DNA of 64,000 nt from contig NZ_LNQB01000072.1 of assembly GCF_001651875.1 (NCBI RefSeq), forward strand, positions 186,001 through 250,000, given 5' to 3'. The notes under the pieces are model-generated. The model saw only the letters and a list, made by a program, of their open reading frames with translations, had not been told where the DNA came from and made no database searches. Numbering within the stretch: the first letter of the stretch is position 1; the number at the start of each line of letters is the position of its first letter. The position numbers were made by a program, and so were the translations under genes. This document shows, in pieces, positions 1 to 8,798 of this stretch. Source of the DNA: Sinorhizobium saheli. GTDB lineage: Bacteria; Pseudomonadota; Alphaproteobacteria; Rhizobiales; Rhizobiaceae.

Positions 1-1
1 G

Positions 2-52
2 GATGGCGAGGTGCTGGCGGCGAATGCGGAGAAGATCCGCCGGGCGCTCTGA
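2..52 (+). CDS. C-terminal tail of an unidentified protein (partial)
   Basis: An open frame enters from the left edge and ends at TGA 50-52, giving the last 16 residues DGEVLAANAEKIRRAL. It ends 25 bases before the convergent AzlD gene, which is a normal arrangement for two converging genes. The tail is amphipathic and helix-like, but too short to assign a family. It could also be a chance open frame. Confidence 0.4.
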   Translation, partial: DGEVLAANAEKIRRAL

Positions 53-77
53 AAGAGGGTTCTCGCGCCGAGGGCTC

Positions 78-422
78 TCAAAAGCCGAGCCACCAGAGCC
101 CTGCAGCCAGCGTTGCGATTGCGGTCGCGATGCCGGCGGCCGGCTTTTGGCGGGCGAGGAAGAAGGCGACCGCACCCACGATGACCGCGCCGAGACGGAG
201 CCCGAGGGGCGATTGCGCCAGAACGCCCGTCGGATAGAGGATGAGCTTCGCGATCACGGCTGCGACGAGGGCGGTCGCCACCGCCCTCACCCAGTTCAAG
301 GCTTCGGAATCGTCGCGAAGCCGCTTGCCCGCAAGCACCCCCAGCCAACGCCAGATGTCGGTCGCGAGCCAACCGGCGATCGCGATGAAGGCATAGGCCC
401 ACCATCCATCCTGCCAGCTCAT
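78..422 (-). CDS. azlD: AzlD-family branched-chain amino-acid transport subunit
   Basis: A 114-residue, very hydrophobic protein with about four predicted membrane segments, the size and character of the small AzlD subunit. AzlD works with AzlC to export branched-chain amino acids or analogues across the inner membrane. The start is the ATG at 422 (MSWQDGWW). This ATG overlaps the AzlC stop in an ATGA arrangement, so the two are probably translationally coupled. The substrate is inferred from the family only. Confidence 0.8.
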   Translation of the reverse strand: MSWQDGWWAYAFIAIAGWLATDIWRWLGVLAGKRLRDDSEALNWVRAVATALVAAVIAKLILYPTGVLAQSPLGLRLGAVIVGAVAFFLARQKPAAGIATAIATLAAGLWWLGF

Positions 423-1165
423 GCGCCCGCCCTCCGCTGCCCGCGCCACAGGCGTTCGGCCAGCCAGGCGAGCGTTCCGCCGACGACGCCGGCGAGCAGA
501 ATGTCGAATTCCGGTGCGATCCAGTAGAAGAGTGGCCCGGAGACGAGGCCGGTGGCGAGCGCCAGATAGACCACCGGATGGCGCGCCGAATGCCAGATCG
601 AGGCGAGGAAATAGACCGGCGTCAGGAAAAAGAGGCAGCCGGCGATGATCGGCGGGAATTCGGCGACGACGTGGTAGACGATGCCGACGAGCATCATGTT
701 CGTGGCGACCAGCGTGATGCCGAAACCGGCGAAATAGGTCACGCGATGATGGCGCGGCACATCCTGCACACGCTCCATGGCGAAGACCCAGGCGGTGATC
801 GCGATGAAGTGCGACAAGACGAGAAGCAGCCAGGTCGGCGTCTTCGGCGTGCGCAGTTCTGGAACGAGCGCGGCGACCATCGGCATCAGGCGGACCGACG
901 AAAGCGTCACGGCAAGAAAGGCCGTGGCGAGGCTGGCGCCGCTCAAGATCGAGCTCACGAGGATGACCTTTGCCGGCAAGGCCCATACGGCACCGACCAT
1001 GAACACGACCTGTTCCGGCGGGATTCCCGCCTGGACGGTCAGGGCACAGAAGCCGACGAAGGAAAGCATCAGAATGATGGCGGGGAGACTGACGATCCCG
1101 CGCGCACCGGCCAGAAACCAGCCGAGGGAGGATCGTTCTTCTTTTGCACGGTTCTTGGACGTCAC
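419..1165 (-). CDS. azlC: AzlC-family branched-chain amino-acid exporter, large subunit
   Basis: An integral membrane protein of about 248 residues with multiple hydrophobic helices (for example GIVSLPAIILMLSFVGF near the N-terminus). It is the partner of the overlapping azlD. I chose the GTG at 1163-1165 (reading V/M-TSKNRAK) because a GGGGAG ribosome-binding stretch lies just upstream. An alternative GTG at 1192 abuts the large hairpin behind clpA and has no comparable binding site. Expected role: efflux of leucine, isoleucine or valine or their analogues. Substrate not shown by the sequence. Confidence 0.8.
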   Translation of the reverse strand: MTSKNRAKEERSSLGWFLAGARGIVSLPAIILMLSFVGFCALTVQAGIPPEQVVFMVGAVWALPAKVILVSSILSGASLATAFLAVTLSSVRLMPMVAALVPELRTPKTPTWLLLVLSHFIAITAWVFAMERVQDVPRHHRVTYFAGFGITLVATNMMLVGIVYHVVAEFPPIIAGCLFFLTPVYFLASIWHSARHPVVYLALATGLVSGPLFYWIAPEFDILLAGVVGGTLAWLAERLWRGQRRAGA

Positions 1166-1192
1166 GCGAACTCTACGCTCCCCGCTCAACAC

Positions 1193-1224
1193 GACAGTGC
1201 CGGGCGGAGCCGCCCGGCACTGTC
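1193..1224 (-). terminator. Strong hairpin after clpA
   Basis: A near-perfect 14-15 bp inverted repeat (GACAGTGCCGGGCGG and its complement) lies 19 bases beyond the clpA stop and before azlC. There is no U-tract on the minus strand, so it may act as an mRNA 3'-end stabiliser or a weak terminator that separates clpSA from azlCD. Confidence 0.6.
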
Positions 1225-1243
1225 AGGCACAGTCGCGATTGCG

Positions 1244-3742
1244 TTATTTCTTGCGCGGCACCTTCGGGACCGTGCGCCCCTTGAGGGGAGCCGCATCGTC
1301 CTTCGAGGCCTTCGCCGCCGTCTTCTTCGGCTTGGCCTTCGGATCCGCCTCGGCAGCGACAGGCTCCTTCGCCTCACCCTTCCTGGGCTTGGCGCTCCTG
1401 CTTGCCGGGCGAGACACCTCGGCCTTCGGCTTGATCGGTGCGGTTTCCGGAACGGCCTCGAGCATCAAGCCCTTGGAGCCGTCCTCCTTCGTCCCGATCG
1501 TCACCTTGACGACGCCGCCCTTCTTGAGCTTGCCGAAGAGGATTTCGTCGGCAAGCGGCTTCTTGATGTTTTCCTGGATGACACGGGCCAGCGGCCGCGC
1601 ACCCATCTTTTCATCATAACCCTGCTCGGCGAGCCAGGCGACGGCATCCGGCGCGAGGTCGAAGGTGACGTTGCGTTCGGCAAGCTGCGTCTCGAGCTGC
1701 ATGACGAACTTCTGCACGACCTTGTGGATGACCGGGGTCGGCAGCGACGCGAACGGAATGACCGCATCGAGACGGTTGCGGAACTCCGGCGTGAACAGCC
1801 GATTGAGCGCCTCGACATCCTCACCGGTCCGCTTCGACGAACCGAAGCCGATCGCCGGTCGCGCCATGTCGGATGCACCGGCATTGGTGGTCATGATGAG
1901 GATGACGTTGCGGAAGTCGATCTTCTTGCCGTTATGGTCGGTCAGCGAGCCATGGTCCATCACCTGCAACAGAATGTTGAACAGGTCCGGATGCGCCTTC
2001 TCGATCTCGTCGAGCAGCAGCACGCAGTGCGGGTGCTGGTCGACCCCGTCGGTGAGCAGGCCGCCCTGATCGAAGCCGACATAGCCGGGCGGCGCGCCGA
2101 TCAGCCTGGAGACCGTATGGCGTTCCATGTATTCCGACATGTCGAAGCGAAGCAGTTCGACGCCGAGGGACGCCGCCAATTGCTTGGCCACCTCCGTCTT
2201 GCCGACGCCGGTCGGGCCGGTGAAGACATAGCAGCCGATCGGCTTGTTGGGTTCCCTTAGACCCGCGCGCGCCAGCTTGATCGACGAGGCGAGCGCCTCG
2301 ATCGCCAGATCCTGACCGTAGACGACGGACCGCAGTTCCTTCTCCAGATTGGCGAGCACCGCCTCATCGTCCTTGGAAACCGTCTTCGGCGGAATGCGTG
2401 CCATCGTCGCGATCGTCGCCTCGATCTCCTTTTCGGTGATCAGCTTGCGGCGCTTGTTGAGGGGCAGGAGCATTTGCGCGGCGCCGGACTCGTCGATGAC
2501 GTCGATCGCCTTGTCCGGCAGCTTCCGGTCATTGATGTAACGGGCCGAGAGCTCGACCGCCGCCTTGATGGCGTCGTTCGAGTACTTGAGCTGGTGGTAA
2601 TCCTCGAAGTAGGGCTTCAAGCCCTTCATGATCTCGATCGTGTCCGCAATCGTCGGCTCGTTGACGTCGATCTTCTGGAAGCGCCGGACAAGCGCCCGGT
2701 CCTTCTCGAAGAACTGGCGATACTCCTTGTAGGTCGTCGATCCGATGCAGCGGATCGAGCCGGAGGAGAGCGCCGGCTTCAGCAGGTTCGACGCGTCCAT
2801 GGCTCCGCCAGACGTCGCGCCTGCGCCGATGACGGTGTGGACCTCGTCGATGAAGAGCACCGCGCCGGGATAGTCCTCGAGTTCCTTGACCACCTGCTTC
2901 AGGCGTTCCTCGAAGTCGCCGCGGTAGCGCGTTCCGGCCAGAAGCGTCCCCATGTCGAGCGCGAAGATCGTGGCGTCCTGAAGCGCCTCGGGCACCTTCT
3001 TCTCGACGATGCGCTTGGCGAGCCCCTCGGCGATCGCGGTCTTTCCGACGCCCGGGTCGCCGACATAGAGAGGGTTGTTCTTGGACCGGCGGCAAAGCAC
3101 CTGGATCGTCCGGTTGACCTCGGCATGACGGCCGATCAACGGATCGATCTTTCCGGACTTCGCCTTCTCGTTGAGGTTGACGCAATAGGCGGTCAGCGCA
3201 TCCTGCTGCTTCTTCGGACCGGCCTCCTCGCTTTCGCGTGATGGCTTCTGCTCGGACTCCTGGTCTTCAGCGCCGCGCACGGGCCGCGACTCGGAGCTGC
3301 CCGGCCGCTTGCCGATTCCGTGCGAAATGAAATTGACCGCGTCGTAACGGGTCATCTCCTGCTCCTGCAGGAAATAGGCGGCATGGCTCTCGCGCTCGGC
3401 GAAGATCGCGACGAGCACGTTGGCGCCGGTCACCTCCTCGCGGCCAGAGGACTGGACATGGATGACGGCGCGCTGGATCACGCGCTGAAAGCCAGCCGTC
3501 GGCTTCGAATCCTCGTCGTAGCCGGTGACCAGGTTCGACAATTCATTGTCGACGTAATCGGTCACGGTCTTGCGAAGCGTATCGAGATTGACGTTGCACG
3601 CGCCCATCACGGCCGCCGCATCGGCATCGTCGATCAATGCCAGCAGCAGGTGCTCGAGCGTCGCATATTCATGATGGCGCTCGTTGGCATAAGTCAGTGC
3701 CTGATGCAGCGCCTTTTCGAGGCTGGGCGAAAATGTTGGCAC
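1244..3742 (-). CDS. clpA: ATP-dependent Clp protease ATP-binding subunit ClpA
   Basis: An 832-residue class-1 Hsp100 unfoldase that threads substrates into the ClpP peptidase. The N-domain (about 1-145) contains two Clp_N repeats and is followed by a charged linker (about 145-180). The first AAA+ domain has Walker A GDPGVGKT at 228-235 and Walker B FIDE at 297-300. The second has Walker A GPTGVGKT near residue 505 and Walker B LLLDE about 60 residues later. The start is GTG at 3742. The last 60 or so residues are Lys/Ala/Pro-rich, beyond the conserved D2 small domain. It lies 9 bases downstream of clpS, the usual clpS-clpA pairing, in which ClpS directs N-degron substrates to ClpA. Confidence 0.97.
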   Translation of the reverse strand: MPTFSPSLEKALHQALTYANERHHEYATLEHLLLALIDDADAAAVMGACNVNLDTLRKTVTDYVDNELSNLVTGYDEDSKPTAGFQRVIQRAVIHVQSSGREEVTGANVLVAIFAERESHAAYFLQEQEMTRYDAVNFISHGIGKRPGSSESRPVRGAEDQESEQKPSRESEEAGPKKQQDALTAYCVNLNEKAKSGKIDPLIGRHAEVNRTIQVLCRRSKNNPLYVGDPGVGKTAIAEGLAKRIVEKKVPEALQDATIFALDMGTLLAGTRYRGDFEERLKQVVKELEDYPGAVLFIDEVHTVIGAGATSGGAMDASNLLKPALSSGSIRCIGSTTYKEYRQFFEKDRALVRRFQKIDVNEPTIADTIEIMKGLKPYFEDYHQLKYSNDAIKAAVELSARYINDRKLPDKAIDVIDESGAAQMLLPLNKRRKLITEKEIEATIATMARIPPKTVSKDDEAVLANLEKELRSVVYGQDLAIEALASSIKLARAGLREPNKPIGCYVFTGPTGVGKTEVAKQLAASLGVELLRFDMSEYMERHTVSRLIGAPPGYVGFDQGGLLTDGVDQHPHCVLLLDEIEKAHPDLFNILLQVMDHGSLTDHNGKKIDFRNVILIMTTNAGASDMARPAIGFGSSKRTGEDVEALNRLFTPEFRNRLDAVIPFASLPTPVIHKVVQKFVMQLETQLAERNVTFDLAPDAVAWLAEQGYDEKMGARPLARVIQENIKKPLADEILFGKLKKGGVVKVTIGTKEDGSKGLMLEAVPETAPIKPKAEVSRPASRSAKPRKGEAKEPVAAEADPKAKPKKTAAKASKDDAAPLKGRTVPKVPRKK

Positions 3743-3751
3743 GTTAGTTCC

Positions 3752-4105
3752 TCATTTCTTTTCCATGACGCATTGCAACGGATGTTGATGCTCCCTGGCA
3801 AAATCCATCACCTGCGTCACTTTGGTTTCGGCGACCTCGTAGGTGAAGACGCCGCATTCCCCAACGCCATGGTTGTGGACATGTAGCATTATGCGGGTCG
3901 CCTCTTCCCGGTTCTTCTGAAAGAAGCGCTCCAGAATATGAACGACAAACTCCATCGGCGTGTAATCGTCATTCAAAAGCAGGACGCGGTACAAACTCGG
4001 CTTCTTGGTCTTCGGCTTGGTGCGTGTGATGACGGACGTGCCACGACCCGGGCCGCCCTTGTCTCCTTCGCTTCCCTGCTGCATCCGGATCGACTTGGCG
4101 ATCAT
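3752..4105 (-). CDS. clpS: ATP-dependent Clp protease adaptor ClpS
   Basis: A 117-residue adaptor that binds N-degron peptides and docks on the ClpA N-domain. The core contains the family motif [13 protein letters not shown] (about residues 43-55) and [20 protein letters not shown] basic N-terminal extension of about 35 residues ([19 protein letters not shown]) precedes it, which is typical of alphaproteobacterial ClpS1. It starts at ATG 4105. The stop is 9 bases from the clpA start, so the two are almost certainly co-transcribed. Confidence 0.96.
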   Translation of the reverse strand: MIAKSIRMQQGSEGDKGGPGRGTSVITRTKPKTKKPSLYRVLLLNDDYTPMEFVVHILERFFQKNREEATRIMLHVHNHGVGECGVFTYEVAETKVTQVMDFAREHQHPLQCVMEKK

Positions 4106-4320
4106 TCTTCTTCATTCCCTTGACAGCCGCGGATTCCTGAGAGCCGGGCCACGACGTGCTTGCCTTTATCTAATGGTTCGTTCTTGGATTTTAAGACCGA
4201 ACCAACGCACTGCAATCATATTCGCACGGCCAAGCACAAGATTGATCATTTTTCTTCCGCCGCCGCCGCAACTTTTGCGCGCCGCGCCCCGGGACGTGAA
4301 GACAACCGGTATTCAAAGCC

Positions 4321-4353
4321 AAAAGGCCGGCCGCGGTTTTCGCGGCCGGCCTT
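4321..4353 (-). terminator. Intrinsic terminator of the phasin gene
   Basis: A perfect 13-bp inverted repeat (AAGGCCGGCCGCG at 4323-4335, complement at 4341-4353) with a 5-base loop, followed on the minus strand by TTTTGG. It lies 27 bases past the phasin stop and insulates it from clpS. Confidence 0.85.
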
Positions 4354-4379
4354 CCGAAGATGGCGATCTCATGAAATCG

Positions 4380-4733
4380 TCAGGCGGCAGCGGCAGCCTT
4401 GACCGGGCCCGCTGCCTTGGCAACCGGCGCCTCATAGGGCTTGTAGGCATCCTTGGCGAGATCCGCATACATCTCGCCGATCTTCGTCGCTTCGGTGACG
4501 AAGCCTTCATAGCTTGCCTTCAGATAGTTCGTCTGAAGCTCGAATGCAGCCTCGAGGCTCTTTGTGCTCGCGAGCTTTTCGAGATGGGCAATGCTGTCCT
4601 CGAAAGTCTTCTTGGAGTAGTCCGCCGTTTCTGTCGCAATGGCCTGGAGGCCTTTGGTCAGGGCGGAATAGCTCTTCACCGCCACATCCATGGCTTCCTT
4701 GCTCTTCTTGTTGGCGTCGTCGAAGTTAAACAT
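4380..4733 (-). CDS. phaP: Phasin family protein
   Basis: A 117-residue, helical, cysteine-free protein resembling the Phasin_2 family (KEAMDVAVKSYSALTKGLQAIATE; TADYSKKTFEDSIAHLEKLASTKS). It ends in an Ala/Pro/Lys-rich tail (AKAAGPVKAAAAA). Phasins coat polyhydroxybutyrate granules and control their number and size. It starts at ATG 4733 with AAAGGAG upstream, is preceded by a good vegetative promoter, and ends in its own terminator, so it is probably monocistronic and well expressed. A nearby clpS-clpA does not imply joint function. Rhizobia usually carry more than one phasin gene, so the exact paralogue is not assigned. Confidence 0.92.
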   Translation of the reverse strand: MFNFDDANKKSKEAMDVAVKSYSALTKGLQAIATETADYSKKTFEDSIAHLEKLASTKSLEAAFELQTNYLKASYEGFVTEATKIGEMYADLAKDAYKPYEAPVAKAAGPVKAAAAA

Positions 4734-4769
4734 CGGGTGCTCCTTTTGACGGCTCGGCTCGACAATTTA

Positions 4770-4798
4770 GTTTAGGTGCACCGCACACAAAAAGTCAA
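4770..4798 (-). promoter_or_regulatory. Vegetative promoter for the phasin gene
   Basis: On the minus strand TTGACT (4798-4793) and CTAAAC (4775-4770) are separated by exactly 17 bases. This fits the rhizobial sigma-70 pattern CTTGAC-N17-CTATAT. It lies about 35 bases upstream of the phasin start codon. Confidence 0.6.
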
Positions 4799-4893
4799 GT
4801 TCGGTGTGCATTGCAATAAAGCACAACACTTGCAACGACTTGGCAAAGGCGGAAAGCCTTCCCGGAATTTCTCGGAAAAGTATGATTTATAAC

Positions 4894-4926
4894 AAAAAGG
4901 CCCGGGCTGATCCTCAGCGCCGGGCC
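4894..4926 (-). terminator. Terminator after the DUF3126 gene
   Basis: Stem GGCCCGG/CCGGGCC (4899-4905 with 4920-4926) continues inward as GCTGA/TCAGC with one bulged G. On the minus strand it is followed by TTTTTG. It lies 21 bases beyond the stop of the DUF3126 gene. Confidence 0.75.
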
Positions 4927-4947
4927 CCGAAAGCAAGTGTTGCGGAC

Positions 4948-5193
4948 TTAGATATCGACGTCCAGAATCGCCATCGAGAAATTGTAGGAAAGCTCGCCAT
5001 CCTCCTCGTCGCGGAAGACCACGCCGAGAAATTCGTCGCCAAGATAGACTTCGGCGGACTCGTCCTTTCTCGGGCGGGCCTTGACGATCATCGACTGATT
5101 GAGGGTGCGCTTGAAATAGGCTTCAAGCTTGCGGATTTCTTCGGGCTTCAAATCTATTCTCCGTAGCCGGTTGATTTGCGGCGCTTCTCGCAT
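4948..5193 (-). CDS. DUF3126 family protein
   Basis: A small protein of 81 residues or slightly fewer. The conserved part begins at about residue 15 (LKPEEIRKLEAYFKRTLN) and runs to the end (GELSYNFSMAILDVDI). It matches the alphaproteobacterial DUF3126 family, whose function is unknown. No signal peptide, membrane segment or metal motif is visible. It follows cysE on the same strand with a 138-base gap and ends at its own terminator. The N-terminal 13 residues may be untranslated if a later start is used. Confidence 0.85.
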   Translation of the reverse strand: MREAPQINRLRRIDLKPEEIRKLEAYFKRTLNQSMIVKARPRKDESAEVYLGDEFLGVVFRDEEDGELSYNFSMAILDVDI

Positions 5194-5331
5194 GGGCGAT
5201 TGCCGGGTGTAAACCCATTACGGCACCGACGCCCGTGGAGACATGCAGAAACGGCCGCAAGTACATGAAATTGCCGCCTGAATTTCTCCTCGTGTTCGAG
5301 CGAAACCGGCGCTGCCGCCGCAGTTGCAGTT

Positions 5332-6159
5332 TCAGATATCGAAGGTCGCGAGGATCTGATCCATCTGACGCGAGGGCTCCGAGCATCCGGCCTCGCCGAC
5401 GACCCTTGCGGGAACGCCGGCCACCGTCGTCTTCGGAGGAACGGGCTTCAGCACCACCGAGCCCGCAGCCACGCGCGAGCAATGGCCGATATGGATATTG
5501 CCGAGAATCTTGGCGCCGGCTCCGATCAGCACGCCGTTGCCGATCTTCGGATGGCGGTCGCTGCCCTCCTTGCCGGTGCCGCCGAGCGTCACGCCATGCA
5601 AGATCGACACGTTGTCGCCGATCACCGCCGTCTCGCCGACGACGAGGCCGGTCGCGTGGTCGAGGAAGATGCCGCGCCCGATGCGGGCGGCCGGATTGAT
5701 ATCGGTCTGGAAGACGCTCGACGAACGGCTCTGGAGATAAAGCGCGAAATCCCGCCGCCCGCGATTCCACAGCCAATGGGCCAGACGATGCGTCTGAATG
5801 GCATGGAAGCCCTTGAAATAGAGCACGGGTTCGAGGAAGCGGGTGCAGGCGGGATCGCGATCGTAGACCGCCTGGATGTCGACGCGCAGGATCGCGCCCC
5901 ATTCGGGCCAATCCTCGATCATTTCGGCAAAGGTCTGGTGCAGCAGATTCGCCTGCAGATCGGGATGGTCGAGCCGCTCGCAAATCCTGTAGATGACGCA
6001 TTCTTCCAGCGAGTGCTGGTTGACGATCGTCGAATAGAGGAAGGCGGCGAGCATCGGGTCACGCTCTGCAGCCGCCCGCGCCTCCTCGCGCAAACTGTCC
6101 CAGATCGGATCGACGGCCTTCAGCGTTTCCGTATGGCGAAGTTCGGTCTTGGCGACCAT
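5332..6159 (-). CDS. cysE: Serine O-acetyltransferase CysE
   Basis: A 275-residue enzyme that acetylates L-serine with acetyl-CoA to O-acetylserine, the carbon acceptor for cysteine synthesis. The N-terminal helical SATase_N domain covers about residues 1-150. The left-handed beta-helix made of hexapeptide repeats follows (DINPAARIGRGIFLDHATGLVVGE, written here in part). Catalytic-region histidines sit in DHATGLVVGE and ILHGVTLGGTGK. The C-terminal tail ends in FDI, an Ile end as used by CysE to dock into cysteine synthase. It starts at ATG 6159. Cytoplasmic. It works upstream of the sulfite-reduction genes found at 16-20 kb. Confidence 0.95.
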   Translation of the reverse strand: MVAKTELRHTETLKAVDPIWDSLREEARAAAERDPMLAAFLYSTIVNQHSLEECVIYRICERLDHPDLQANLLHQTFAEMIEDWPEWGAILRVDIQAVYDRDPACTRFLEPVLYFKGFHAIQTHRLAHWLWNRGRRDFALYLQSRSSSVFQTDINPAARIGRGIFLDHATGLVVGETAVIGDNVSILHGVTLGGTGKEGSDRHPKIGNGVLIGAGAKILGNIHIGHCSRVAAGSVVLKPVPPKTTVAGVPARVVGEAGCSEPSRQMDQILATFDI

Positions 6160-6320
6160 GTCGCTCTCCCTTCCTGGTCGGTCCTCGGCTGGTCAGTCTG
6201 GTCGCCGGTCCGTGGACGCCGGTCACAGGACTTGTGCCGTCATTGGCTCATATATAGGGCAAATCCCGGTCGACATAAATGGCCTTGCCGCATTTCGCCC
6301 CCGGTGGCTTGATCCAGTGC

Positions 6321-7100
6321 TCACCCCACCTCGGCCAGAAACTCCAGGACGGCCCTCTTGAAGACACGATCGCCGACCGCGAGCATATGGTCGCGCCCGG
6401 GAATATCCAGCGCCCTCGCATGCGGCATCAATGCTGCAAGCTCCTCGGCCGAACCCGCGATGTCGTCCTTGGTGCCGACGCCGATCAGGACCGGCACTTC
6501 GATGCGGGCCACCTCCTCCGGCGAAAGCAGATCCCGCGAGGTCGATATGCAGGCGGCGAGCGCCTGCCGGTCGCTTTTCGTCTGATCGGCAAAGGCGCGG
6601 AACATCCGTCCGCGCGGGTGCGTCACGACTTCGAGCGACGGCGCCACCAGCGCGTCGGCGATCGGGTCCCACTCACCCACGCCCGTTACCATCCCTATGC
6701 CGAGGCCGCCGAAGACCAGCGATCGCACGCGGGCCGGGTGGTGCAGGGCGAGAAAAGCGGAAATGCGCGCACCCATCGAATAGCCCATCACGTGCGCCTC
6801 GGCGATGCCGAGGTGCACCAGCAGCGCCGCCGCATCGCCGGCCATCTCTTGCGGATGGTAGAGCGAGGGATTGTAGGGCTTGCTGCTCGCCCCATGGCCG
6901 CGGTTGTCGAGGGCGATGACCCTGTAGCCGGCGTCGCCGAGCGTCTTCAGCCAACCCGGAAACACCCAATTGACGTTGGCGCTCGAAGCGAAGCCGTGGA
7001 TGAGAAGAATCGGGTCTCCCGAGGGATCGCCCTCGTCGAAGAAGGCGATCTCCAGTCCGTCATGCACAAAGCGGGAAAATGGCGGAGGGTTGAGGTCCAT
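6321..7100 (-). CDS. Alpha/beta-fold hydrolase
   Basis: A 259-residue hydrolase of the common alpha/beta fold. The oxyanion region is LLIHGFASSANVNW and the nucleophile elbow is GYSMG (Ser within VMGYSMGARIS). A late Asp lies in GVGTKDDIAGS and the catalytic His is in GRDHMLAVGD. I used the internal ATG at 7100 (MDLNPPPFSRF), since the frame further upstream reads as non-conserved sequence. It is divergent from the zf-CHCC gene. Substrate not predictable; esterase or C-C hydrolase types share these motifs. Confidence 0.88.
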   Translation of the reverse strand: MDLNPPPFSRFVHDGLEIAFFDEGDPSGDPILLIHGFASSANVNWVFPGWLKTLGDAGYRVIALDNRGHGASSKPYNPSLYHPQEMAGDAAALLVHLGIAEAHVMGYSMGARISAFLALHHPARVRSLVFGGLGIGMVTGVGEWDPIADALVAPSLEVVTHPRGRMFRAFADQTKSDRQALAACISTSRDLLSPEEVARIEVPVLIGVGTKDDIAGSAEELAALMPHARALDIPGRDHMLAVGDRVFKRAVLEFLAEVG

Positions 7101-7332
7101 CTCGCGTTCCTGGTTTTCCTGATTTGCGCGGCAAACTGATGCATGCCGCGGAAGTGTGTAGCGGTTTTTGTGACAACGACGCAGATAAAACAAGTCCCCG
7201 GGGCGACGGCGAAAACCGCTCGGGTCCAAAAACCGCGGGGCGCGGCATGTTTGCTGCTACACATTTGCATTAAAGCTCACTATGGTGCCGGCAAAATCGA
7301 CACCAGAGACTTGCATCCATTCGGAGTACGAC

Positions 7333-7578
7333 ATGGCCGGCCACAGCATCCCCCATTTCCAGAACGACGGCGGGCACCGGGTCATCGAGATCGGCGTGAA
7401 GGAATTCATGTGCACCGGCGCATCGGTTCCGTTCGACCATCCGCACATCTTCATCGACATGGGCGACGACAACGAAAAGGTCTGTTCCTACTGCTCGACG
7501 CTCTACCGCTACAATCCTTCGCTGAAGGCGACCGAGACGATTCCGCCGGGGTGCCTGTTCGCCAACAAGGCCGCCTGA
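7333..7578 (+). CDS. Zinc-finger (zf-CHCC) domain protein
   Basis: An 81-residue protein with a conserved HVIEIGVKEFMCTGASVPFDHPH-type core and CSYCSTLYRY. Its Cys-His-Cys-Cys pattern (C in FMCTG, H in DHPH, CxxC in CSYC) fits the zf-CHCC family, which includes the mitochondrial complex I subunit NDUFS6. I used the ATG at 7333 (MAGHSIPHF). The frame extends upstream to 7282, but that part is not conserved-looking. It ends 27 bases before the FAD monooxygenase gene, so they may share a transcript. The zinc ligands are seen; a complex I role is inference. Confidence 0.85.
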   Translation: MAGHSIPHFQNDGGHRVIEIGVKEFMCTGASVPFDHPHIFIDMGDDNEKVCSYCSTLYRYNPSLKATETIPPGCLFANKAA

Positions 7579-7605
7579 CCCTTCGCGGTCGGCGGCGCAA
7601 CATCG

Positions 7606-8778
7606 ATGCGGAACGCTGAACCGGTCGCGATCGTGGGTGCCGGCGTCGCCGGCCTGACGACGGCGCTCGGCCTTGCACGGCAGGGTCTCGCAACGGAGGT
7701 ATTCGAGCAGGCCGGCGAGCTCACGGAAGTCGGCGCCGGACTGCAGCTCTCGCCGAACGCCTCGCGGATCCTGATCGAACTCGGGCTGGGCCCGGCGCTC
7801 GAAGCCGTCTGGAGCGAACCCGATTCGATCTCGCTCGTCGACGGGCGCTCGCTGCGGCCGCTCGCAAGCGTGCCGGCCGGCGCCCGGGCCCGCGAACGGT
7901 GGGCGGCACCCTACGGCGTCCTGCATCGCGCCAGTCTGCAGAAGATCCTGCTCGACGCCGTCGCCTCCGAACCACTCTGCCGCCTTCATCTCGGATACCG
8001 CATCGAGCGCGACCCGTCAGAGGTCATCACGGAAGCGATCCGGCGCCGGCCAGGCATCATCGTCGGCGCGGACGGCATCTGGTCGCGCATGCGCGCATCG
8101 ATCCCCGGCGCCGCCGCCGTCCGATTTTCCGGCAACATCGCCTGGCGCCTGATGCTGCCCGGTGCGCAGGCGGCCGGGTGCCTCTCGGCCGACCCGGTCA
8201 CCGCCTTCCTGGCGCCGAACGCGCATCTCGTCGCCTACCCGATCCGGGAAAGCGGCGGCTTCAACCTGGTCGCGATCGTTGCCGGCAAGCCGTCGGACAG
8301 TGTCTGGGCGGGCCGCGATTCGGAAGACAGGCGACAGGAGTTCGCGGCGGCATTCAAGGATTGGCATCCCGATTTGCGCCGCATGCTCGAGGTTGCCGCC
8401 TCGGCAACCTACTGGCCGCTTTGCACCGTCGATGGCGGCTCCTGGCATAACGGCCGCGACACGATCCTGATCGGCGATGCCGCCCATGCCATGACGCCTT
8501 TCGCGGCCCAGGGCGCTGCGATGGCGATCGAGGATGCGCGCGAGCTGGCCCGCTGCCTCACCGACGCTTCCGACATCCCCTCCGCCTTCGCTCGATACGA
8601 CGCCGCCCGCAGGCCGCGGATCGAGCGGGTGCGCAAGCGCGCCGCTTTCAACCGGTTCGCCTACCATGCTGCCGGCCCGGTGAGGATCGCCCGCAACCTG
8701 GTCCTCGCCACCAAGGGCCCCGAAGCGCTCGCGGCCGACCTCGACTGGCTCTATGGCTACGGCGCGCCAAGGCGGTAG
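7606..8778 (+). CDS. FAD-dependent aromatic-type monooxygenase
   Basis: A 390-residue group A flavin monooxygenase resembling salicylate hydroxylase. It has the N-terminal Rossmann FAD motif VAIVGAGVAGLTTALGLA, the middle DG motif GADGIWSRMR, and the C-terminal ribityl-binding motif LIGDAAHAMTPFAAQGAAMA. Such enzymes use NAD(P)H and O2 to hydroxylate an aromatic ring. Ubiquinone-pathway hydroxylases are related, but the sequence here looks closer to salicylate hydroxylases. No aromatic-degradation genes are adjacent, so the substrate is open. The start ATG 7606 follows the zf-CHCC gene closely. Confidence 0.9.
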   Translation: MRNAEPVAIVGAGVAGLTTALGLARQGLATEVFEQAGELTEVGAGLQLSPNASRILIELGLGPALEAVWSEPDSISLVDGRSLRPLASVPAGARARERWAAPYGVLHRASLQKILLDAVASEPLCRLHLGYRIERDPSEVITEAIRRRPGIIVGADGIWSRMRASIPGAAAVRFSGNIAWRLMLPGAQAAGCLSADPVTAFLAPNAHLVAYPIRESGGFNLVAIVAGKPSDSVWAGRDSEDRRQEFAAAFKDWHPDLRRMLEVAASATYWPLCTVDGGSWHNGRDTILIGDAAHAMTPFAAQGAAMAIEDARELARCLTDASDIPSAFARYDAARRPRIERVRKRAAFNRFAYHAAGPVRIARNLVLATKGPEALAADLDWLYGYGAPRR

Positions 8779-8798
8779 AAGCGCGGCGCCCCGAGAAA

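Noticed and set aside
578-2260. A 560-residue plus-strand frame opposite azlC and clpA
   Set aside because: Opposite the conserved ClpA AAA+ domain and shows biased, motif-free composition.
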